Below are positions 16,751 to 27,433 of a stretch of DNA of 64,000 bases, in pieces. Both the position numbers and the translations under genes were made by a program. This DNA is from Alicyclobacillus herbarius DSM 13609 (lineage in GTDB: Bacteria > Bacillota > Bacilli > Alicyclobacillales > Alicyclobacillaceae). The DNA is taken from contig NZ_AUMH01000012.1 in NCBI RefSeq assembly GCF_000430585.1, positions 1 to 64,000 of the forward strand. Reading direction: 5' to 3'. A model generated the notes under the pieces. That model was not told the DNA's origin. It saw nothing but the letters and a program-made list of their open reading frames with translations, and searched no databases. Within the stretch, counting starts at the first letter, position 1; every line of letters starts with the position of its first letter.

Positions 16751-16785
16751 GAACAATTGTTCCCCTTTTGTCGTTATGGTAACAT
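16751..16785 (+). promoter_or_regulatory. LexA (SOS) box overlapping the uvrBA promoter
   Basis: GAACAATTGTTC (16751-16762) is a perfect match to the Gram-positive LexA box GAAC-N4-GTTC. It covers the -35 TTGTTC (16757-16762), and TAACAT (16780-16785) stands 17 bp further as -10. LexA would therefore block RNA polymerase until DNA damage. Confidence 0.85.
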
Positions 16786-16882
16786 AAAGACAGTACGCCG
16801 TGGCAGGGTGCCGCGGCATTTCCCGTGATGTGCTCGGCATGTAAGTGAGGCATGCGGACACTCACTACAAGAGGGGCGATCC

Positions 16883-18883
16883 GTGTTGTCCATCGACAAC
16901 GGTCGTTTTGAACTGGTTTCGGACTACAAACCGACCGGCGATCAGCCGGAGGCGATTGAGCAGCTAGTCCGTGGACTGGAATCCAACTTGCGTTACCAAA
17001 CTCTGTTAGGTGTTACCGGATCTGGGAAAACGTTCACGATGGCGAATATCGTGGCCCGGGTCAATCGGCCGACCTTGGTCATTGCACATAACAAGACGCT
17101 TGCCGCGCAGCTGGCGGCTGAGTTTAAAGAGTTCTTTCCAAACAACGCGGTCGAGTATTTCGTGAGTTATTACGACTATTATCAGCCGGAGGCGTACATT
17201 CCGTCGACCGATACGTATATCGAAAAGGATGCCAAGATCAATGACGAGATCGACAAACTGCGCCACTCGGCGACCGCGTCCCTGTTGGAACGCCGGGACG
17301 TCATCGTGGTGGCCAGTGTCTCGGCCATCTACGGTTTGGGCGATCCGGACGAGTACCGCGGCCACGTGCTGTCACTCCGCACGGGTATGGTGCGCAGCCG
17401 CGACGATATCCTGCGCCGGCTGGTCGATATGCAGTACGAGCGCAATGACATCAATTTCACCCGCGGCACGTTTCGCGTGCGTGGCGACACGGTGGAAATC
17501 TTTCCGGCTTCACGCGGCGAACAGGCGATTCGCGTGGAATTGTTTGGCGATGAGATTGACCGTATCACGGAGATTGACGTGTTGACCGGTGAGGTGTTGG
17601 GTGTGCGGGAGCACGTGGGGATTTACCCAGCCTCTCACTTTGTCACCTCGCGTGAACGGTTGGAGCGGGCGATTGAGCGCATCCGTCAGGAGTTGGCCGA
17701 GCGGCTGGAAGAGCTGCGCGGCGAGGGAAAACTGTTGGAGGCACAGCGACTGGAACAGCGCACAAACTATGACATTGAGATGATGCTGGAGATAGGCTAC
17801 TGTTCTGGCATTGAGAACTACTCCCGGCACTTGGAGGGGCGGGCTGCCGGGGAGCCGCCGCATACCCTCCTCGACTACTTTCCGGACGACTTTTTGACTT
17901 TAATTGATGAATCCCACGTGACTCTGCCACAGGTGCGGGGGATGTACGGTGGCGACCGGACGCGCAAGGAAACGCTGATCTCGCACGGCTTCCGGCTGCC
18001 GTCTGCCGCGGACAACCGGCCCTTGACATTCGAGGAGTTTGAGCAGCGTCTCGGCCAGGTCATCTTTGTCTCGGCAACGCCAGGACCGTATGAACTGGAG
18101 CACCAGCAGCAGTTGGTCGAGCAAATCATCCGCCCGACCGGATTGCTCGATCCGGAGATCTTTGTCCGGCCCATTAAGGGCCAGATTGATGACTTGGTGG
18201 GCGAGATCAACCAGCGCATCCGCCGCGACGAGCGGGTGCTCGTGACCACGCTGACCAAGAAGATGGCCGAAGACCTGACCGACTACCTGAAGGAATTGGG
18301 CATCAAGGTTCGGTATCTGCACTCGGACATTAAGACCATTGAGCGGATGAAGATCCTCCGCGAGTTGCGTCTGGGCACGTTCGACGTCCTGGTGGGCATC
18401 AACCTCCTGCGGGAAGGCTTGGACTTGCCAGAGGTGTCGCTGGTGGCTATCCTGGACGCGGACAAGGAAGGCTTCCTGCGCGCGGAGCGCTCGCTTATTC
18501 AGACGATTGGCCGCGCAGCCCGCAACGCGCATGGCCAGGTTATCATGTATGCGGACCAGATCACCGAATCGATGCGGGTGGCGATTGAGGAGACGGAGCG
18601 GCGTCGGCGCAAGCAACAGGCGTACAACGAGGCGCACGGCATTACCCCGCAAACGATTCAAAAAGCGGTGCGCGATGTGATTGAGGCCACGCGAGCTGCG
18701 GAAGAGAAGTCGGAATACATCAGCGTTGTGGAACAGGCGCATAAGATGTCGGCGAAAGACCGCAAGTCGTTGATTCAGAAGCTGGAGAAGGAAATGAAAG
18801 AGGCTGCCAAGCAGTTGCAGTTTGAACGGGCTGCCGAGCTGCGCGACATGATTGTCGAGTTGTCCGAATCGGTGTCTGCCTGA
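16883..18883 (+). CDS. uvrB: excinuclease ABC subunit UvrB
   Basis: A full-length UvrB of 666 residues (family about 660). Helicase motif I is GVTGSGKT near residue 43; the DNA-inserting beta-hairpin [12 protein letters not shown] lies near residue 95; motif II includes [11 protein letters not shown]; motif VI is QTIGRAARN; the UVR domain [21 protein letters not shown] closes the protein. It verifies damage loaded by UvrA and recruits UvrC. GTG 16883 follows GAGGGG. It is first in the uvrBA operon, under the LexA box at 16751. Confidence 0.97.
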   Translation: MLSIDNGRFELVSDYKPTGDQPEAIEQLVRGLESNLRYQTLLGVTGSGKTFTMANIVARVNRPTLVIAHNKTLAAQLAAEFKEFFPNNAVEYFVSYYDYYQPEAYIPSTDTYIEKDAKINDEIDKLRHSATASLLERRDVIVVASVSAIYGLGDPDEYRGHVLSLRTGMVRSRDDILRRLVDMQYERNDINFTRGTFRVRGDTVEIFPASRGEQAIRVELFGDEIDRITEIDVLTGEVLGVREHVGIYPASHFVTSRERLERAIERIRQELAERLEELRGEGKLLEAQRLEQRTNYDIEMMLEIGYCSGIENYSRHLEGRAAGEPPHTLLDYFPDDFLTLIDESHVTLPQVRGMYGGDRTRKETLISHGFRLPSAADNRPLTFEEFEQRLGQVIFVSATPGPYELEHQQQLVEQIIRPTGLLDPEIFVRPIKGQIDDLVGEINQRIRRDERVLVTTLTKKMAEDLTDYLKELGIKVRYLHSDIKTIERMKILRELRLGTFDVLVGINLLREGLDLPEVSLVAILDADKEGFLRAERSLIQTIGRAARNAHGQVIMYADQITESMRVAIEETERRRRKQQAYNEAHGITPQTIQKAVRDVIEATRAAEEKSEYISVVEQAHKMSAKDRKSLIQKLEKEMKEAAKQLQFERAAELRDMIVELSESVSA

Positions 18884-18953
18884 CGCGGAGACAGCGCCGA
18901 GCGGCTGATTGTGCGTGTCCGGATAAGCTCGGGTAGAAATGAGGAGGCTTGGG

Positions 18954-21842
18954 ATGTCACAAGATCGTATCGTCGTCAAAGGGGCACGAGCCCACAACTT
19001 AAAAAACATCGACGTGTCGATTCCGCGTGACAAATTCGTGGTGGTCACTGGACTGAGCGGATCGGGCAAGTCCTCGCTCGCCTTTGATACCATCTACGCG
19101 GAGGGACAGCGCCGCTACGTGGAGTCGCTGTCCGCCTATGCGCGGCAGTTTCTTGGACAGATGGACAAGCCGGACGTCGATTCGATTGACGGTCTATCAC
19201 CGGCGATTTCCATCGACCAAAAAACGACCAGCCGCAACCCGCGTTCCACGGTCGGCACGGTGACAGAGATCTACGACTACCTGCGCCTCTTGTTTGCCCG
19301 AGTCGGCCGGCCGTACTGCCCGAATTGTCACATTCCCATCACGTCGCAGACGGTGGAACAGATGGTGGACCGTCTGCTGGCCTATCCGGAAGGGACGCGC
19401 CTGCAGGTGTTGGCTCCGGTCGTCCGCGGTCGCAAAGGGGAACACCAGAAGCTGCTTGAGGACCTGAAGAAGAGTGGGTACGTGCGCGTGCGGGTGGATG
19501 GCCAGACGCACGAAGTGGGAGAACCGATTCAACTGGAGAAAAACCGCAAGCACAACATCGAGGTGGTCGTCGACCGGATTATCATTCGGCCGGATGTGGG
19601 GGCTCGTTTGGCCGATTCGTTGGAGACGGCCCTGGGTCTGGCGGGCGGGATTGTCCTCATTGACCTGATGCGCGATGGGGAGGAGCTGTTGTTCAGCCAG
19701 AACCTGGCCTGCCCGAACTGTGGATTCAGCGTCGGTGAGCTGGCGCCCCGGATGTTCTCCTTTAACAGTCCGTTTGGGGCGTGCGAGGCCTGCTCGGGTC
19801 TGGGCGTGCACATGGAAGTGGATAAAGCGCTGGTCATCCCCGACAAGACTCGATCGATTGCGGATGGAGCAATTGCCCCGTGGGCCGGCAGTTTTTCTAC
19901 GTATTATCCCCAGCTGTTAGCCGCTGCCTGCCGCACCTTCGGCATCGACATGGATGTCCCAGTGGCGGAGATTCCCTCCGACCAGCTGGACAAATTGTTA
20001 TACGGCAACGGACAGAAGATCCGATTCACCTACGAAAACGACTTTGGCCAGACAAAGACGGCGGAGATTCCGTTTGAAGGAGTCATCCCGAACCTGGAGC
20101 GTCGTTACCGCGATACGTCATCCGACTCGATTCGCGAGTTTATCGAGGAGTTCATGGCTGCGAGCCCGTGTCCGGCGTGCCGCGGCAAGCGGCTGCGGCC
20201 GGAGAGCCTTGCGGTCAAGGTGGGCGGCAAGGATATCGCCGAAGTGACCGACCTATCGGTTCAAGATGCGCTGTCCTTCTTCGCCCACCTCGAGTTGAGC
20301 GAAAAAGAGGCCGCGATTGCCCGCTTGATTCTGCGCGAGATCTCTTCCCGACTCGGGTTTCTGCGTGACGTCGGGTTGGAGTATTTGACCTTGAGTCGAT
20401 CCGCCGGGACCTTATCCGGCGGCGAGGCACAACGTATTCGCCTAGCGACGCAGCTGGGATCAAGCCTGATGGGTGTACTCTATATCCTGGACGAGCCGAG
20501 CATCGGCTTGCATCAACGGGATAATGAACGGCTCATCCGGACGTTGGAGCACATGCGCGACTTGGGCAATACCCTGATTGTCGTGGAGCATGACGAAGAC
20601 ACCATGCTTGCTGCGGATTACATCATCGATATGGGACCCGGAGCGGGTGACTTAGGGGGACGCGTCGTAAGCGCCGGAACGCCGCAGGAGGTCATGGCGG
20701 ACGAACGGTCGTTGACGGGACAGTACCTGTCCGGCAAACGATTCATTCCGGTCCCGGAAAAACGACGGAAGCCAAACGGGCGCTGGCTGAAGGTCAAAAA
20801 GGCGCGGGAGAACAACCTGAAAAAAATCAACGTTAAGATTCCGATTGGGGTATTCACGTGTGTGACCGGGGTGTCGGGGTCCGGCAAGTCGACGTTTGTC
20901 AATGAGATTGTGTACAAGACCTTGGCGCGTGACTTGAATCGCGCGCGCGTGCGCCCGGGTGCCTGCGACGGCATCGATGGGCTTGAGCACCTAGACAAGG
21001 TGGTGGACATCGACCAATCGCCTATCGGGCGCACGCCGCGGTCCAATCCAGCCACCTACACGGGAGTCTTCGATGACATCCGGGACCTGTTTGCCACGAC
21101 CAACGAGGCGAAGATGCGCGGCTACAAGAAGGGGCGCTTCAGCTTCAACGTGCGCGGCGGCCGCTGCGAGGCGTGCCGGGGAGATGGCATCATCAAGATT
21201 GAGATGCACTTTCTGCCGGATGTCTACGTTCCGTGCGAGGTTTGCAAAGGCAAACGCTACAACCGGGAAACCCTGGAAGTACGCTACAAGGGCAAGAACA
21301 TCGCCGAGGTCCTCGACATGACGGTCAGCGATGCGCTGAAGTTTTTCGAAAACATTCCGCGCATCCAGCGCAAGCTGCAAACGTTAGAGGACGTAGGGCT
21401 TGGTTACATTCGACTCGGGCAGCCGGCAACCACCCTCTCCGGCGGCGAGGCGCAGCGGGTTAAGCTGGCTTCCGAGTTGCATCGTCGCAGCAATGGACGC
21501 ACCTTGTACATCCTGGACGAACCCACCACGGGGTTACACGTGGCCGACATTGAGAAGCTGCTGGCCGTGCTACATCGTTTGGTTGACGCGGGTGACACGG
21601 TATTGGTCATTGAACACAACCTGGATGTCATCAAGACGGCCGACTATCTGATTGACCTGGGGCCTGAAGGTGGCGACCAGGGCGGTGAACTGGTGGCAAC
21701 CGGAACGCCCGAAGAGGTCTGTCAGGTGGAGCGGTCGTGGACGGGCAAGTTTCTGGCCCCTATCCTGCAGCGCGACAAAGCGCGGGCACAGGCGCGGCAA
21801 GCCCAGGAGGAGACGGCGACCGTGCTGGGGGTTACCTCGTGA
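18954..21842 (+). CDS. uvrA: excinuclease ABC subunit UvrA
   Basis: A 962-residue tandem ABC ATPase. First site: Walker [10 protein letters not shown], signature [12 protein letters not shown], Walker [11 protein letters not shown]. Second site: [32 protein letters not shown]. Zinc modules are visible at CPNC/CEAC (about residues 253-283) and CEAC/CEVC (about 740-770). It scans DNA for bulky lesions and hands them to UvrB. The ATG at 18954 has GAGGAGG upstream; the ORF extension to 18939 covers that site. The stop overlaps the next start (TGATG). Confidence 0.97.
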   Translation: MSQDRIVVKGARAHNLKNIDVSIPRDKFVVVTGLSGSGKSSLAFDTIYAEGQRRYVESLSAYARQFLGQMDKPDVDSIDGLSPAISIDQKTTSRNPRSTVGTVTEIYDYLRLLFARVGRPYCPNCHIPITSQTVEQMVDRLLAYPEGTRLQVLAPVVRGRKGEHQKLLEDLKKSGYVRVRVDGQTHEVGEPIQLEKNRKHNIEVVVDRIIIRPDVGARLADSLETALGLAGGIVLIDLMRDGEELLFSQNLACPNCGFSVGELAPRMFSFNSPFGACEACSGLGVHMEVDKALVIPDKTRSIADGAIAPWAGSFSTYYPQLLAAACRTFGIDMDVPVAEIPSDQLDKLLYGNGQKIRFTYENDFGQTKTAEIPFEGVIPNLERRYRDTSSDSIREFIEEFMAASPCPACRGKRLRPESLAVKVGGKDIAEVTDLSVQDALSFFAHLELSEKEAAIARLILREISSRLGFLRDVGLEYLTLSRSAGTLSGGEAQRIRLATQLGSSLMGVLYILDEPSIGLHQRDNERLIRTLEHMRDLGNTLIVVEHDEDTMLAADYIIDMGPGAGDLGGRVVSAGTPQEVMADERSLTGQYLSGKRFIPVPEKRRKPNGRWLKVKKARENNLKKINVKIPIGVFTCVTGVSGSGKSTFVNEIVYKTLARDLNRARVRPGACDGIDGLEHLDKVVDIDQSPIGRTPRSNPATYTGVFDDIRDLFATTNEAKMRGYKKGRFSFNVRGGRCEACRGDGIIKIEMHFLPDVYVPCEVCKGKRYNRETLEVRYKGKNIAEVLDMTVSDALKFFENIPRIQRKLQTLEDVGLGYIRLGQPATTLSGGEAQRVKLASELHRRSNGRTLYILDEPTTGLHVADIEKLLAVLHRLVDAGDTVLVIEHNLDVIKTADYLIDLGPEGGDQGGELVATGTPEEVCQVERSWTGKFLAPILQRDKARAQARQAQEETATVLGVTS

Positions 21843-22954
21843 TGGAAGCAGGTTCGTGGTACGCGCCTTTATGGGAGTGGGCGGAAGTGACCGGGTGCAA
21901 GGTGGTACTAGATCACTACCCTGCGCCAGAGCGGCGCCGTAGTCCTGGCGATTGGTGGAAACAGGGGCACACTTGGTGTCTACACCTGGACGACGCGGTG
22001 TTTGCCCGTTTTGACCGGGCGCCGGACGAAGTGACGAGATTGACCTTAACCTGGCTTGTCCACCAATGGGCGGCAGAGGAAGGAGAAACGGGCTACCGGT
22101 GGCTTGAAGCGGAGCTCCGCCGTCGGTTGCAAACGTGTCCGGACGAGACCGTGGCGGCGCTGGCGCGTCCACTTGCGGCCGCACCACAATGGCCGTTCCG
22201 TGCGGAAGCGGGTCGTCTGATCTGGCTGCAGCCGTATCCGGTGCATCCGGCGTCTCGGCGCGAGGATGAGGACGACATCCAAGCGCTGTTGATGGAGGTC
22301 GTCCATGAAGTGAACGAGACGGTGGAGGCCGGTTGGCTGACGCTGGATGACGGATCGGCAGGCGTGTGGTTGTTTTGGCCGGCCATCGGTGAGGGCGTTC
22401 CGACGCCCAAAGGGGCGGCGGACGGTATCCCATCTGGGCTAGATTTGACCGAGATGCGGTGCCGCCTAACACAGCTTCTCCAGGCTTTCGGTGCTGACCT
22501 GTTTGTGGCCTATGAGGCGGCGGTTGGGGCACTGGCTTGCAGCGCCGAAGACCTCCCCTTCGCCCTTTATACGACCGTTCTGACTTGGCAGAGACGTCAC
22601 CTGATGCATGGGTCGAACCGTTTATACATTTGGCAGGAAAACCCGTTGGACACCCTGCTGGTCATCCAGACGAATTCGTCCATCCAGATGTTCCTGCAGG
22701 CAATGGCCATGAGGCTGCACGCAGCCGCGTCCGAGGTGGAAACATGTGCCCTGCCGGACGACCTGCAGGCGGCCTTGGTTGGGTTGGTACACGCCAACTT
22801 GAACGTCAGCGAGGCGGCTCGACTGTTGTACCTACATCGCAATACGCTGCTGCACCGGATTGATCGGATTCGGGATCTGACCGGGTACGACCCGCGGAAC
22901 TTTGCCGATGCGATGACTCTCTACTTGGCTCAATTATTCCTTCGTCATCGTTAA
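21842..22954 (+). CDS. PucR/CdaR-like transcriptional regulator
   Basis: A 370-residue protein whose last 60 residues form a PucR-type helix-turn-helix: LVHANLNVSEAARLLYLHRNTLLHRIDRI followed by LTGYDPRNFADAMTLYLA. The N-terminal 300 residues are not assigned, although the segment LDTLLVIQTNSSIQMFLQ resembles the GGDEF-derived region of this group. It overlaps uvrA by one base and lies just upstream of msmX, so regulation of sugar uptake is a plausible role. No strong Shine-Dalgarno precedes 21842, which suggests coupling to uvrA. Confidence 0.75.
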   Translation: MEAGSWYAPLWEWAEVTGCKVVLDHYPAPERRRSPGDWWKQGHTWCLHLDDAVFARFDRAPDEVTRLTLTWLVHQWAAEEGETGYRWLEAELRRRLQTCPDETVAALARPLAAAPQWPFRAEAGRLIWLQPYPVHPASRREDEDDIQALLMEVVHEVNETVEAGWLTLDDGSAGVWLFWPAIGEGVPTPKGAADGIPSGLDLTEMRCRLTQLLQAFGADLFVAYEAAVGALACSAEDLPFALYTTVLTWQRRHLMHGSNRLYIWQENPLDTLLVIQTNSSIQMFLQAMAMRLHAAASEVETCALPDDLQAALVGLVHANLNVSEAARLLYLHRNTLLHRIDRIRDLTGYDPRNFADAMTLYLAQLFLRHR

Positions 22955-23019
22955 GGGTTGAAAACGGCACTCTAGGCAATCTGCCCAATGCCTTGTCACC
23001 GATTCAGGCAACTTGTTCA

Positions 23020-23048
23020 TTGGGTTTTTGGACATGGGTTGATATATT
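23020..23048 (+). promoter_or_regulatory. msmX promoter
   Basis: TTGGGT (23020-23025), 17-bp spacer, TATATT (23043-23048). Confidence 0.55.
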
Positions 23049-23080
23049 CGAAAACAAGCGGAACTTGTCGGATTTCTCAC

Positions 23081-23102
23081 GTTTCATGTGAAACCGTTTT
23101 AG
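23081..23102. promoter_or_regulatory. inverted repeat and weak cre-like site in the msmX leader
   Basis: GTTTCA-TG-TGAAAC (23081-23094) is an inverted repeat about 27 nt below the predicted transcription start. TGAAACCGTTTTAG (23089-23102) overlaps it and fits the cre consensus except for the last two bases. Binding by CcpA or the upstream PucR-like protein is a guess. Confidence 0.35.
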
Positions 23103-23121
23103 TCCCTGAGGAGGGTGCAGC

Positions 23122-24255
23122 ATGGCAGAAGTCATTCTGAAGAACATCTACAAGCGTTACAATAATGAAGTGACCGCCGTTAAGAACTTTAACCTGGACA
23201 TTCAGGACAAGGAATTTGTGGTTTTCGTCGGTCCGTCGGGCTGCGGAAAGACCACGACCCTGCGCATGATTGCAGGGCTGGAGGACATTTCCGAAGGTGA
23301 TTTGTACATCGGTGGCCGACGCGTCAACGATGTCGCTCCGAAAGACCGGGACATCGCGATGGTGTTCCAGAACTACGCGTTGTACCCGCATATGAGCGTG
23401 TATCAGAACATGGCTTTTGGTTTGAAGTTACGCAAGGTGCCCAAGGCCGAAATCGACCAGCGCGTACGTGAGGCCGCGCGGATTCTCGATATTGAGCATT
23501 TGCTCGACCGCAAGCCGAAAGCGCTCTCTGGTGGTCAACGGCAGCGTGTTGCTTTAGGGCGCGCCATCGTCCGCGAGCCACAGGTGTTCTTGATGGACGA
23601 ACCTCTGTCCAACCTGGACGCGAAGCTGCGTGTCCAGATGCGTGCCGAAATCCGTAAGCTGCACCAGCGGATTCAGACCACGGTCGTCTACGTTACACAC
23701 GACCAGACGGAAGCCATGACGATGGGCGACCGGATTGTGGTCATGCGGGACGGGGTCATTCAGCAAGTCGACACGCCGCAAAACGTCTACAACTATCCGG
23801 CAAACCTATTCGTCGCTGGATTCATCGGTTCCCCTGCCATGAACTTCCTGCGTGGGGATCTGGTGGAGGAGGGCGGCAAGGTTTACTTCCGGGCGCCTGA
23901 ATTGAGCCTCCTGATTCCAGAGGGACGGTACCCGGCACTGCGCGACGCTGGGGTTATCGGCAAGGCGGTCGTGCTTGGTATTCGCCCGGAAGACCTGCAT
24001 AATGAAGAAGTGTTCTTGTCCGCCTATCCGGACACAGCGTTTACGGCCCGAGTGGAGGTCGTCGAGAATATGGGGTCGGAGTTGTACCTGCACACCAACA
24101 AGGGTGGTCAGTCGATTGTGGCCCGCATCAGCGCGCGCAGTCAAGCCCAGCCGGGCGACGAAATTAAGCTGGCGCTGGATGGCAACAAGATTCACATCTT
24201 CGACGCGGAGACGGAAGAAGCGGTGCCCTTGCAGCGGCAGTTGCAGCATGCGTAA
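23122..24255 (+). CDS. msmX: shared sugar ABC importer ATPase (MsmX/UgpC type)
   Basis: A 377-residue MalK-family ATPase: Walker A GPSGCGKTT, Q-loop MVFQNYALYPHMSV, signature LSGGQRQRVALGRAIV, Walker B VFLMDEPLSNLD, H-loop VYVTHDQTEAM, then a C-terminal OB/TOBE regulatory region (from about 240, GSPAMNFLRGD). No permease or binding-protein gene is adjacent, as for B. subtilis MsmX, which energises several sugar importers. It could power uptake of the oligosaccharides used by the mannan cluster 8 kb upstream. GAGGAGGG precedes the ATG. Confidence 0.92.
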   Translation: MAEVILKNIYKRYNNEVTAVKNFNLDIQDKEFVVFVGPSGCGKTTTLRMIAGLEDISEGDLYIGGRRVNDVAPKDRDIAMVFQNYALYPHMSVYQNMAFGLKLRKVPKAEIDQRVREAARILDIEHLLDRKPKALSGGQRQRVALGRAIVREPQVFLMDEPLSNLDAKLRVQMRAEIRKLHQRIQTTVVYVTHDQTEAMTMGDRIVVMRDGVIQQVDTPQNVYNYPANLFVAGFIGSPAMNFLRGDLVEEGGKVYFRAPELSLLIPEGRYPALRDAGVIGKAVVLGIRPEDLHNEEVFLSAYPDTAFTARVEVVENMGSELYLHTNKGGQSIVARISARSQAQPGDEIKLALDGNKIHIFDAETEEAVPLQRQLQHA

Positions 24256-24327
24256 TCCTTACGAGGGCATTGCTCTCCCTTCGTGCTCCGTGTCACAATA
24301 AACATACGGATCGATTCGGAGTGTCCG

Positions 24328-24350
24328 GCCGGCCCGCCATGTGGGCCGGC
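24328..24350 (+). terminator. hairpin after msmX, weak terminator
   Basis: GCCGGCCC (24328-24335) and GGGCCGGC (24343-24350) pair around a 7-nt loop; only a poor T-rich tail (ATTCTGTTC) follows. Confidence 0.5.
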
Positions 24351-24422
24351 ATTCTGTTCGAGTGGGCCTACGCGTGCGGGTACAGTAGGCCTGACGTACG
24401 GCGCTGGAAGAGGTGACGAAGG

Positions 24423-25364
24423 TTGAGCAAAGAGCGAGGGGTGAGTGTCGCAGAACTGGTGGACGGGCTCAATCTGCGCGTGTTCACCGAGGATGCGGAC
24501 TTTGGACGACTGGTTTCGACGATAGACATTAATCGTCCAGGGCTGGCATTGGCCGGATACTTGAAGTACCATCCGGCGGACCGGATTCAGCTCTTGGGAC
24601 GGACCGAGCTGTCTTTCTTGGCGGGCATGGACAGCCGCGAACAGGCGCTGCGGTTGTTTGCTTTTTGTTCTTATGACCAAACGCCGTGCGTGGTGGTTTC
24701 GCGCGGACAAACGCCGCCGGAGGCCTTGCTCCGAGAGGCGGAGAGCCGTGGATTGGCGGTGCTTGGTACCGACATGGTAACGACGCGTGCGGCGGCGGTC
24801 ATTTCAAGCTTTCTTGAGGCCCGATTGGCACCGGAGACGCTAGTGCATGGTGTCCTGGTCGACGTCTACGGCATTGGCATCTTAATCACCGGATCGAGCG
24901 GGATCGGGAAAAGTGAGACGGCGCTGGAGCTGGTCAAACGCGGGCATCGGCTGGTGGCTGACGACGCCGTGGTCATTCGCCAAATCTCCGACAACACGCT
25001 GGTCGGGAGCGCGCCGGAGCTGCTGCAGCACCTATTGGAGATTCGCGGGTTGGGAGTTCTCAATGCAATGACGTTATTTGGGGCCGGAGCCGTGCGGACC
25101 CATAAGAAGCTGGCGATGGTCATTCACTTGGAGGCCTGGCGCGAGGATGTGGCGTATGACCGACTCGGCATTGATGAAGAAAAGGTCCGCATTTTGGATA
25201 CGGAGTTGCCGTCCCTGACCATCCCAGTGCGTCCAGGCCGCAACCTGGCGGTCATCATTGAGGTGGCGGCGATGAATTATCGATTGAAAGTATTGGGTTA
25301 CAATGCGGCCCGGGAGTTTTCCGACCAGTTGACGCAAGCGATTATGGCGGAGAATCGCCCATAA
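24423..25364 (+). CDS. hprK: HPr kinase/phosphorylase
   Basis: A 313-residue bifunctional HprK. The P-loop is GSSGIGKSE (about residue 155) and the family signature follows as LLEIRGLGVLNAMTLFGAGAV. The N-terminal domain covers the first 130 residues. It phosphorylates or dephosphorylates the regulatory Ser46 of HPr and Crh according to fructose-1,6-bisphosphate and phosphate levels. Crh is encoded at 35267. In many Bacilli lgt follows hprK; here it stands alone before argS on the other strand. TTG 24423 follows GAGGTGA. Confidence 0.95.
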   Translation: MSKERGVSVAELVDGLNLRVFTEDADFGRLVSTIDINRPGLALAGYLKYHPADRIQLLGRTELSFLAGMDSREQALRLFAFCSYDQTPCVVVSRGQTPPEALLREAESRGLAVLGTDMVTTRAAAVISSFLEARLAPETLVHGVLVDVYGIGILITGSSGIGKSETALELVKRGHRLVADDAVVIRQISDNTLVGSAPELLQHLLEIRGLGVLNAMTLFGAGAVRTHKKLAMVIHLEAWREDVAYDRLGIDEEKVRILDTELPSLTIPVRPGRNLAVIIEVAAMNYRLKVLGYNAAREFSDQLTQAIMAENRP

Positions 25365-25398
25365 AACCGCCGTTATGTGGATTTCTATTCAGGATTGA

Positions 25399-25436
25399 CA
25401 GGCGCTCATCCATCACAATTGGAGGGTGAGCGCCTG
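25399..25436. terminator. strong hairpin between convergent hprK and argS
   Basis: CAGGCGCTCA (25399-25408) and TGAGCGCCTG (25427-25436) are perfect arms, and inner CC/GG pairs may extend them. No T run on either side, but the location between two converging genes fits a bidirectional stop. Confidence 0.5.
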
Positions 25437-25512
25437 CAAGGCGATTTAGGCCGTTGTATGATTTTGGGTGAAATAAGCAACTTTTACTTATGGAGAACCC
25501 ACGGATTCCAAC

Positions 25513-27216
25513 TCACATCGCTTCCGGTGCCTTGAGGCCGAGCAGGTACAGGCTAAACGCGAGCACCCGGCGTGTGGCGTCGGTGAGGGCCAGGCGCTGG
25601 CCGCGCAGCGGCGCGTCCGCAGCCAGAATCGGGGCGTCGTGGTAGAAGCGGTTGAACGCGTGGCAAACATCCAGCGCGTATCGTGCAACCTGGGATGGAT
25701 CCATATCTTCCAGCGCGCGTTCAAACACCTCGTTGGCCTGCGCAAACAGCCGCACTAACGTCCATTCGCTTTCTGTGACCTCTGTGAAGGAAACCTGCTC
25801 CGGTACCTGTACGCCTTCCGACTCGGCCTTGCGCAGAACGCTGCACGCCCGCGCATGCGTGTACTGCACATACGGGCCTGTCTCGCCGTCAAAGTTGAGG
25901 ACGTCCTCAAACCGGAAGTCTACCTCATGCATGCGGTAGTTCTTTAGGTCGTTGAAGATGACCGCGCCGATGCCCACATCCTTGGCCACCTGCTCCTTGT
26001 TCGGCAAGGACGGATTCTTTTCTTCAATAATCCGCCTGGCTTCGCCAATCGCCTGCTCCAGCACGTCTTCCAGGTAGACCACCTGACCACGGCGGGTGGA
26101 CAGGCGCTTGCCGTTGTATTTCATCAACCCGAACGCGACATGTCGGCAGTTATCCGCCCACGTCCGGCCCATCCGGCGCAGCACCTCAAACACCTGGGCA
26201 AAGTGGAGTTTTTGTTCCGCCCCAACGACGTAAATTAGGTGGTTGGCCCCGAGGACGTCATGCCGGTAGATGGCGGCCGCCAGGTCGCGCGTTGCGTAGA
26301 TGCTGGTCCCGTCCGACTTGACGATGATGCACGGAGGCATGTCCACGTCCGACAAGTCGACGACTTCCGCGCCTTGGCTTTCTACAAGCAGGTTTTTGGC
26401 CCGCAGTTCAACGATGACCGCCTGCATCTTGTCGTTGTAGAAGCTTTCGCCAAGGTAATGATCAAATTCCACACCCAAAAGGTCATACGTCTGTCGGAAT
26501 GCTTTGAGGCTTTCGTCGATAAACCACCGCCATAAACGGACCGCCTGTTCGTCGCCCTCTTCGAGTTTCTTGAACCAGGTACGCCCTTCCTCTTCGAGTT
26601 CAGGATTGTTCTCCGCCTCTTCGTGGAAACGGACGTACAGGCGCAGCAGTTCCCGCACCGGGTTTTTGCGAACCGTCTCCTCGTCACCCCAGCGCAGGTA
26701 GGCGGCGATGTTCTTACCAAACTGGGTGCCCCAATCACCCAAGTGGTTGACCCCGACGACCGTAAAGCCGTCAGCGCGCATCATTCGCGCCAGGGACTGG
26801 CCAATCATCGTTGAGCGCAGATGCCCTACACCGAACGGCTTGGCGATATTGGGGGATGAATAGTCAATCGCCGCCGTTTCACCGCGATGACGGTGGGACG
26901 AAAACAAGGATTCCGGGTCGCGCAGCGCCAGTTCGACAAACTCGCTGGCCACTTGGGCGCGATTCAGTCGAATGTTGACGTAAGCACCGGCCACGTCAAC
27001 CGCGGTGAAGCGACCACTTGCGCGCAGCGCCTCCGCGACCTCAGCGGCAATCACCTGCGGGCTTTTGCGCAGCTGCTTGGAAAACCGAAAACAGGGCAGC
27101 GCCAGGTCGCCCATTTCCGGCTGCGGTGGGTATTCAATCAAAGCCGCGATCTCGTCCGCCGACGCCCCGAGAATCGGTGCCGCGCACTCCGCGACGGCAT
27201 GTTTTTGTGATTTCAT
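25513..27216 (-). CDS. argS: arginyl-tRNA synthetase
   Basis: A class I synthetase of 567 residues. The HIGH-type motif reads GVGHLRST, after IDYSSPNIAKPF; the KMSKS-type loop reads RLSTRRGQ; the N-terminal Add-1 domain (about residues 1-110) and C-terminal anticodon domain ending YLLGLKAPEAM are present. The ATG at 27216 has GGAGGAG upstream. The frame extends 21 codons further without a site. It is the only housekeeping gene on the reverse strand between hprK and the TPR gene. No T-box leader fits in the short upstream region. Confidence 0.95.
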   Translation of the reverse strand: MKSQKHAVAECAAPILGASADEIAALIEYPPQPEMGDLALPCFRFSKQLRKSPQVIAAEVAEALRASGRFTAVDVAGAYVNIRLNRAQVASEFVELALRDPESLFSSHRHRGETAAIDYSSPNIAKPFGVGHLRSTMIGQSLARMMRADGFTVVGVNHLGDWGTQFGKNIAAYLRWGDEETVRKNPVRELLRLYVRFHEEAENNPELEEEGRTWFKKLEEGDEQAVRLWRWFIDESLKAFRQTYDLLGVEFDHYLGESFYNDKMQAVIVELRAKNLLVESQGAEVVDLSDVDMPPCIIVKSDGTSIYATRDLAAAIYRHDVLGANHLIYVVGAEQKLHFAQVFEVLRRMGRTWADNCRHVAFGLMKYNGKRLSTRRGQVVYLEDVLEQAIGEARRIIEEKNPSLPNKEQVAKDVGIGAVIFNDLKNYRMHEVDFRFEDVLNFDGETGPYVQYTHARACSVLRKAESEGVQVPEQVSFTEVTESEWTLVRLFAQANEVFERALEDMDPSQVARYALDVCHAFNRFYHDAPILAADAPLRGQRLALTDATRRVLAFSLYLLGLKAPEAM

Positions 27217-27282
27217 CCGATTATCTCCTCCAACCATCCGAGAGGCAAGCCGTCCAGGCAAAACACTGGCCTGCCGCATGTC

Positions 27283-27298
27283 ATAATTCTAGAATTAT
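27283..27298. promoter_or_regulatory. 16-bp perfect palindrome containing the likely argS -10
   Basis: ATAATTCT-AGAATTAT is a perfect palindrome. On the reverse strand it provides TATAAT (27299-27294), 78 bp before argS. A clear -35 is lacking. It may be an operator in the divergent region. Confidence 0.45.
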
Positions 27299-27328
27299 AC
27301 CATGGTCATGTCCGGGTTCCCAGCCGCC

Positions 27329-27357
27329 TTCACCCGTTTCCAGCAGTGTGGTATACT
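27329..27357 (+). promoter_or_regulatory. promoter of the TPR gene
   Basis: TTCACC (27329-27334), 17-bp spacer, extended -10 TGG-TATACT (27352-27357). Confidence 0.6.
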
Positions 27358-27433
27358 GCAGTCACACTCCGGTGGTTCACATAACTTTGTACAGTCTGGA
27401 TGGACCGCGGGCAATCGCACGGGAGGTGGTCAC

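Noticed and set aside
17900-19093. 397-codon reverse frame opposite uvrB
   Set aside because: Shadow of uvrB, with Leu/Arg/His bias and no motif.
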